DNA of 64,000 bases from Neospora caninum Liverpool. Taxonomy: Eukaryota; Apicomplexa; Conoidasida; Eucoccidiorida; Sarcocystidae. The notes beneath the pieces were generated by a model. That model worked only from the letters and a program-made list of their open reading frames with translations, was not told where the DNA came from and ran no database searches. Where the stretch lies: the NCBI RefSeq assembly GCF_000208865.1, contig NC_018386.1:682001-746000 (forward strand), read 5' to 3'. Of the stretch, positions 60,433 to 64,000 are shown one piece after another (the stretch's first letter is position 1; each line of letters begins with the position of its first letter). A program made the position numbers and the translations under genes.

Positions 60433-62787
60433 ACGCAGAGCGCAATTTGAGACTCAAGGAAGAATACGATCCTGATACCCCAAGCGTCTCGCAAGCGAAC
60501 CGCCAAGAACATGCACACTACTGGAGGGCGGCGCAAATCAGACTGTGCTACCTTTTTTGAGAGGAGAAAAGCCAGAGCTGTGATCAAAGGAGCAACCCAC
60601 AATGACGTTGTGTTTTTGCATTGACGCGACGCGTGGCCGGGTGTATGGGGATTCCACGAGGGCCTCGAGTGCAGAGAAGGAATAAAGGGAACGGACGCGT
60701 GCTTTCCGTTGAAGTGCTGTCGAGGAGGCAGAGCCAACTGCAGAGTCGTTGCTCCGGAAAGTGGAATTCGTCTACCTCTGTATGATTGCATGTTTGATAT
60801 ATGCGCATGCATAGATCTTTATTGCCCAGAAGAACGCACCCGGCTGCACAAGAGCGGAAATCTCAAGCAGGTCACAAGTAAGGGAATAGGTGCAATGACA
60901 GGATATTTACTCATGCAGTGAATTGGTGAAGAAGTCCTTGTATTATATAAGGGTACACCTTCTGTCGGCAGGTAAAGAAGACCCGTCTAGCTTGCATCGA
61001 TTTGATGTGTTTCCATCCTTTTAGCCTTCATGGGAAAACAGTGAGAAGTGAGGGAGAGGGTTTTTCCGTTTCTCGTAATCCGGCGCCGGCGGGGAAAATG
61101 AAGAGAGCTTGTATTGTTCCACTGGGACAAAGTCTCACATTTTAAAAGACGATCCATGAAACGAAGACGTTCCTTGAGCACGTATACACTGAGAAGGGAA
61201 AGCGAGAGAGGACAAACCCAGGAGCTCCGTTCCATTCCCTGGAAGAAATGTACATATAAAGTGGCAGACAGGCAGGCTCGTCTCCCACGTGGAGATATCG
61301 GCGATTGCAGGTATATATCCGACTAATGTGCGGAAGTAACTTTTCTTAGTTATCCGTCGAAGACAAATGCTCGTGCCGTGATCAAGCGATGAGCGTCTGG
61401 CTGCGTAACGCGTGGAGGTGGCCTCGTTTCCTGTATCTCCTCACAGTCTCCTTTTCTGGATCTCTGCGTGTATCGAGAGTCCTACGACTCTCCCGTTTCC
61501 ATGCACCTAGGCGAACGCGCGTCTCACCAAAACGAGACGACTGCTTTCTTTTACCCTCTCGCGTGTTCGATATGTATTTACATATATATATATATATATA
61601 TATATGAGGATGGGGGTATGTATCGGTCTCGGCAGATGGATGTGCGTGTATATTTTTGTACACAAACGTGCGTTTTCGTGTAGGTGGGCGTTGCCCAATG
61701 TACGCGCAAATACCACTATCGCTTGTTTTTTTTGACTTTCATTCATGTAATTCCGGGGTTTATCGCAGCAGGTCTTCTCCGTTCGCGTTCGACTGTCGCT
61801 CCACGAAACTCTGTCATCGAGATGCTGTTTCTGGGTAACTCCCCAAGATATGGACATCGTTGAGAAGATGACGGTTCCAATGATCCACCTTCCCTCAACG
61901 GTGTAACTTCCTCTTTCTCTAGCCACAACGTGTGCGTGACACTACCTGCGCAGATCTGCACAGAAAATTCGGTTTTGCCGAGCATCGCACACTCTCTGAA
62001 GGCTGAGGATCCCGTGCATGCATTTCTGCGTAGTTCTCTCTTTGGCAGCCTCTGGAACGCGTTTTGGCCCCTTTCAGCGAAAGACAGTCCGCAAGGCTGC
62101 ACCGTGGGGGTGCCGTGAACGGATTTTCCCATCGATTTCGCTATACACGATACGCACATCAGGATAGCCGTTTCTGTGGGTCTGCGAAGACCCAAGCGGG
62201 TGACAAGCCGAGACAAAAGATACTAGGGGGAGAGTGTGAAGCCTGTGTGAGACGGAGTGGAAAACAGAGTGTGAGACGGTGAGGCTCTCAGGTTTTGTCC
62301 AATACAATCCGTTGCGTTCAGCGCAAATCTGGAACACGTTTTGCAAAGACAAAGGAGACGAGCCGCGTCCACTTCTAAACGCATGTCATGAGAAGAACCG
62401 CACTGTGGGGGGAGACCACGGGAAATCGCAACGATGCAAAACGTGACCAGGAAGGTGCGTTTGTCTAGGAAACAAAAGAGCATTGTAACGTTTCAAGAAT
62501 TGACAAAACACAAAATTCCCCCAAACAAAGCTACTTCACTGCTTGCACGTCTTCCGTGCGCTCTCAAACCCAGCATCAGGAACGAAAACGCTGCTCTGTT
62601 CCGCGCGTTCTTCTCCCTTTGCGATTGCCACTGCCTTTTTGCCACGGAAACGTTCACTTGACGCCTGCGCCTTTCTCCGCCAGCGATCCTCCACCTTTTC
62701 GAGTGATGGCTTTTCCCCTCGTCGCTGTTGTCCTCCGTTCCGGTCGAAGCGACGTGCGTGTCCACACCGTCGCTCCACCATTTCCGC
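60433..62787. other. Convergent 3' region between the E2 and DNA ligase I
   Basis: Holds the 3' UTRs of both genes. A TA run lies at 61581-61604. Open frames on either strand (for example minus 61743-62216) have no recognised domain. I looked for a downstream exon that could give the E2 a tail anchor and found no convincing one. Confidence 0.5.
61581..61604. repeat. (TA)n microsatellite
   Basis: A pure TA run in the convergent intergenic region, followed by TGAGGATGGG. Confidence 0.85.
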
Positions 62788-63140
62788 CTACTCTTCCTCC
62801 TTCTGTTTCTCGGAATCGCTCACGTCGTCTTCTTCTTCGTCTCTGTCTAAGTTAGCCTTTCCACCCTGAGCTTTGTTCTGTCGAAATTGATTCGTGTACA
62901 TCTCGACAATCTGTGAAGACGTCGTCGCCTGTTCTGGGTTCTTGTCTTCCCTGACTCTCAAGAAACGCGGGAAGCGCAACCCGATTCCCTGCAAAAAACC
63001 ACACGACAGGAAGGTGAAACGAGCTGGGGAAACAGCCTACCGGCTCAGCGTCGCTCTCTCCCGTTCCATGCATTGATGTGCGTTCACCCTTGTTTTCCGT
63101 TTGACGAACCAACATATACATCTATCTATCTATCTATCTA

Positions 63141-63177
<37 letters not shown>

Positions 63178-63655
63178 GTGTATGTTAACTTATTTAAACA
63201 TGCATACGTTGTGTACGCTAGCAGGCTTGTGTCCTGATACGCGTACATGCATGAGGTTATGTGTGCATGCGTCAAGAGAGGAAGATGCACGCGTACGAGA
63301 ATGGCGAGCACAGTATCGTCGGACCCATTTGAGGCGCAAGAGTCACGGTGGGCCGGGTGAAGTTTTTTGAAGGTTCGGCTGCAGATGCTGTTTCTGCGAG
63401 TTAGAGTTACAGGAGGGAACGCGCGGAGGAAAAGCGTCTGTTCCTCGAGGCTTCTCCAAAGAGTCTGGGGGACTACAACATGAATTGCGTCTCGACAGGA
63501 AAGCAGGCGTGAGAAACATGGGCTGTTAAACGAAACAGCCGACGCACCTTATCGGGAGACTTCTCTCCTATTCCAGCTGTATGCACGGGGGAGATGGACA
63601 AGTCTGCTGCGCGGCATTCCCAGACTTGACACGCCTCGAACCAAACGTCCGCTTC
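62788..63655 (-). CDS. LIG1: DNA ligase I, last two exons (cut at right edge)
   Basis: ATP-dependent DNA ligase I, which seals Okazaki fragments and repair nicks in the nucleus. Only the end of the OB-fold and the tail are present: penultimate exon 63655-63548 with [11 protein letters not shown] and [14 protein letters not shown], and last exon 62988-62788 with [15 protein letters not shown] and [16 protein letters not shown]. Both blocks are hallmark C-terminal ligase I sequences, and the join is phase 0 with GT-AG borders. After the family's usual end (FRQN) there is an added tail of about 28 residues, mostly Asp/Glu/Lys. The nucleotidyltransferase domain lies beyond 64000. Confidence 0.94.
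63118..63176. repeat. (CTAT)n(TA)n compound microsatellite in the ligase intron
   Basis: Six CTAT units run directly into about 16 TA units, inside the intron between the last two ligase exons (62989-63547). Confidence 0.9.
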
Positions 63656-64000
63656 CTGAGAAAAAGACGCAAAACACGGGACAAATCCCCCATCAGCGGC
63701 ACCGAAGTCTTGTCTCCGAAACCCCGCGCACATGCCTGCCAGTCTCTACAGTTAGAGAGAGACCCATACAGATATTTGTCCACACAAATAGAGAGACGAA
63801 TACATCCCCGTGTGCCTTTGCGCGTCGCGTTATATAAGCACCAGCTTGTTCGGAGCGCTTGGAAGTGTTCAGTACAAGAATGGGCTCCAAGACCTACGTC
63901 GTTCTGCAGATCCGCACACGCAAATGCGCACGCATGCACATCGGCGCCAGCGTGTACGCAGTTGCTTCACTGCCGCCAAACCACACAGTTTTCGGAAGCA
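63656..64000 (-). other. Upstream intron of the ligase gene, running off the window
   Basis: Starts just upstream of the TTTTTCTCAG acceptor at 63656-63665. No frame matches the ligase I sequence expected before DVWFE (for example the GAFxGxGKR region), so I read it as intron to the window edge. Confidence 0.6.

Overview
The window is nuclear DNA of a coccidian apicomplexan, most likely Toxoplasma gondii or a close relative (Hammondia, Neospora). The signs are many short GT-AG introns in conserved housekeeping genes, proteins padded with Glu-, Ser- and Ala-rich runs, frequent TGCATGC words, and (TA)n, (CTAT)n and polypyrimidine microsatellites in introns and intergenic DNA. I used no database; gene names rest on motifs read by eye, and exon chains rest on splice consensus plus phase continuity.

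Layout, left to right. 1-2965 (-): 5' part of an LSG1-type circularly permuted GTPase (60S ribosome maturation), running off the left edge. 5760-10553 (-): complete 10-exon PP2C/PPM phosphatase. 12250-18053 (+): 6-exon conserved protein with a possible SPRY-like region and a long Ser/Ala/Pro-rich tail. 22445-31039 (+): complete 15-exon nicotinate phosphoribosyltransferase (NAD salvage). 34399-41899 (+): complete 9-exon DBP10/DDX54-type DEAD-box helicase (60S biogenesis). 44838-45782 (+): single-exon secretory-type protein, perhaps of the dense-granule kind. 48035-52987 (-): 9-exon, strongly divergent mitochondrial-carrier-family transporter with an N-terminal hydrophobic leader and a long basic extension. 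55848-60432 (+): UBE2J/UBC6-type E2 with a very long low-complexity tail. 62788-63655 (-): last two exons of DNA ligase I, running off the right edge.

The genes do not form one pathway. LSG1 and DBP10/DDX54 both serve large-subunit ribosome assembly. NAPRT feeds NAD synthesis. DNA ligase I uses ATP to join replication nicks. The two genes most specific to the parasite's biology are the secretory-type protein and the carrier, whose leader suggests delivery through the secretory route, possibly to the apicoplast. Three intergenic gaps (3-4.4 kb) and several AT-rich patches carry no gene I can support.
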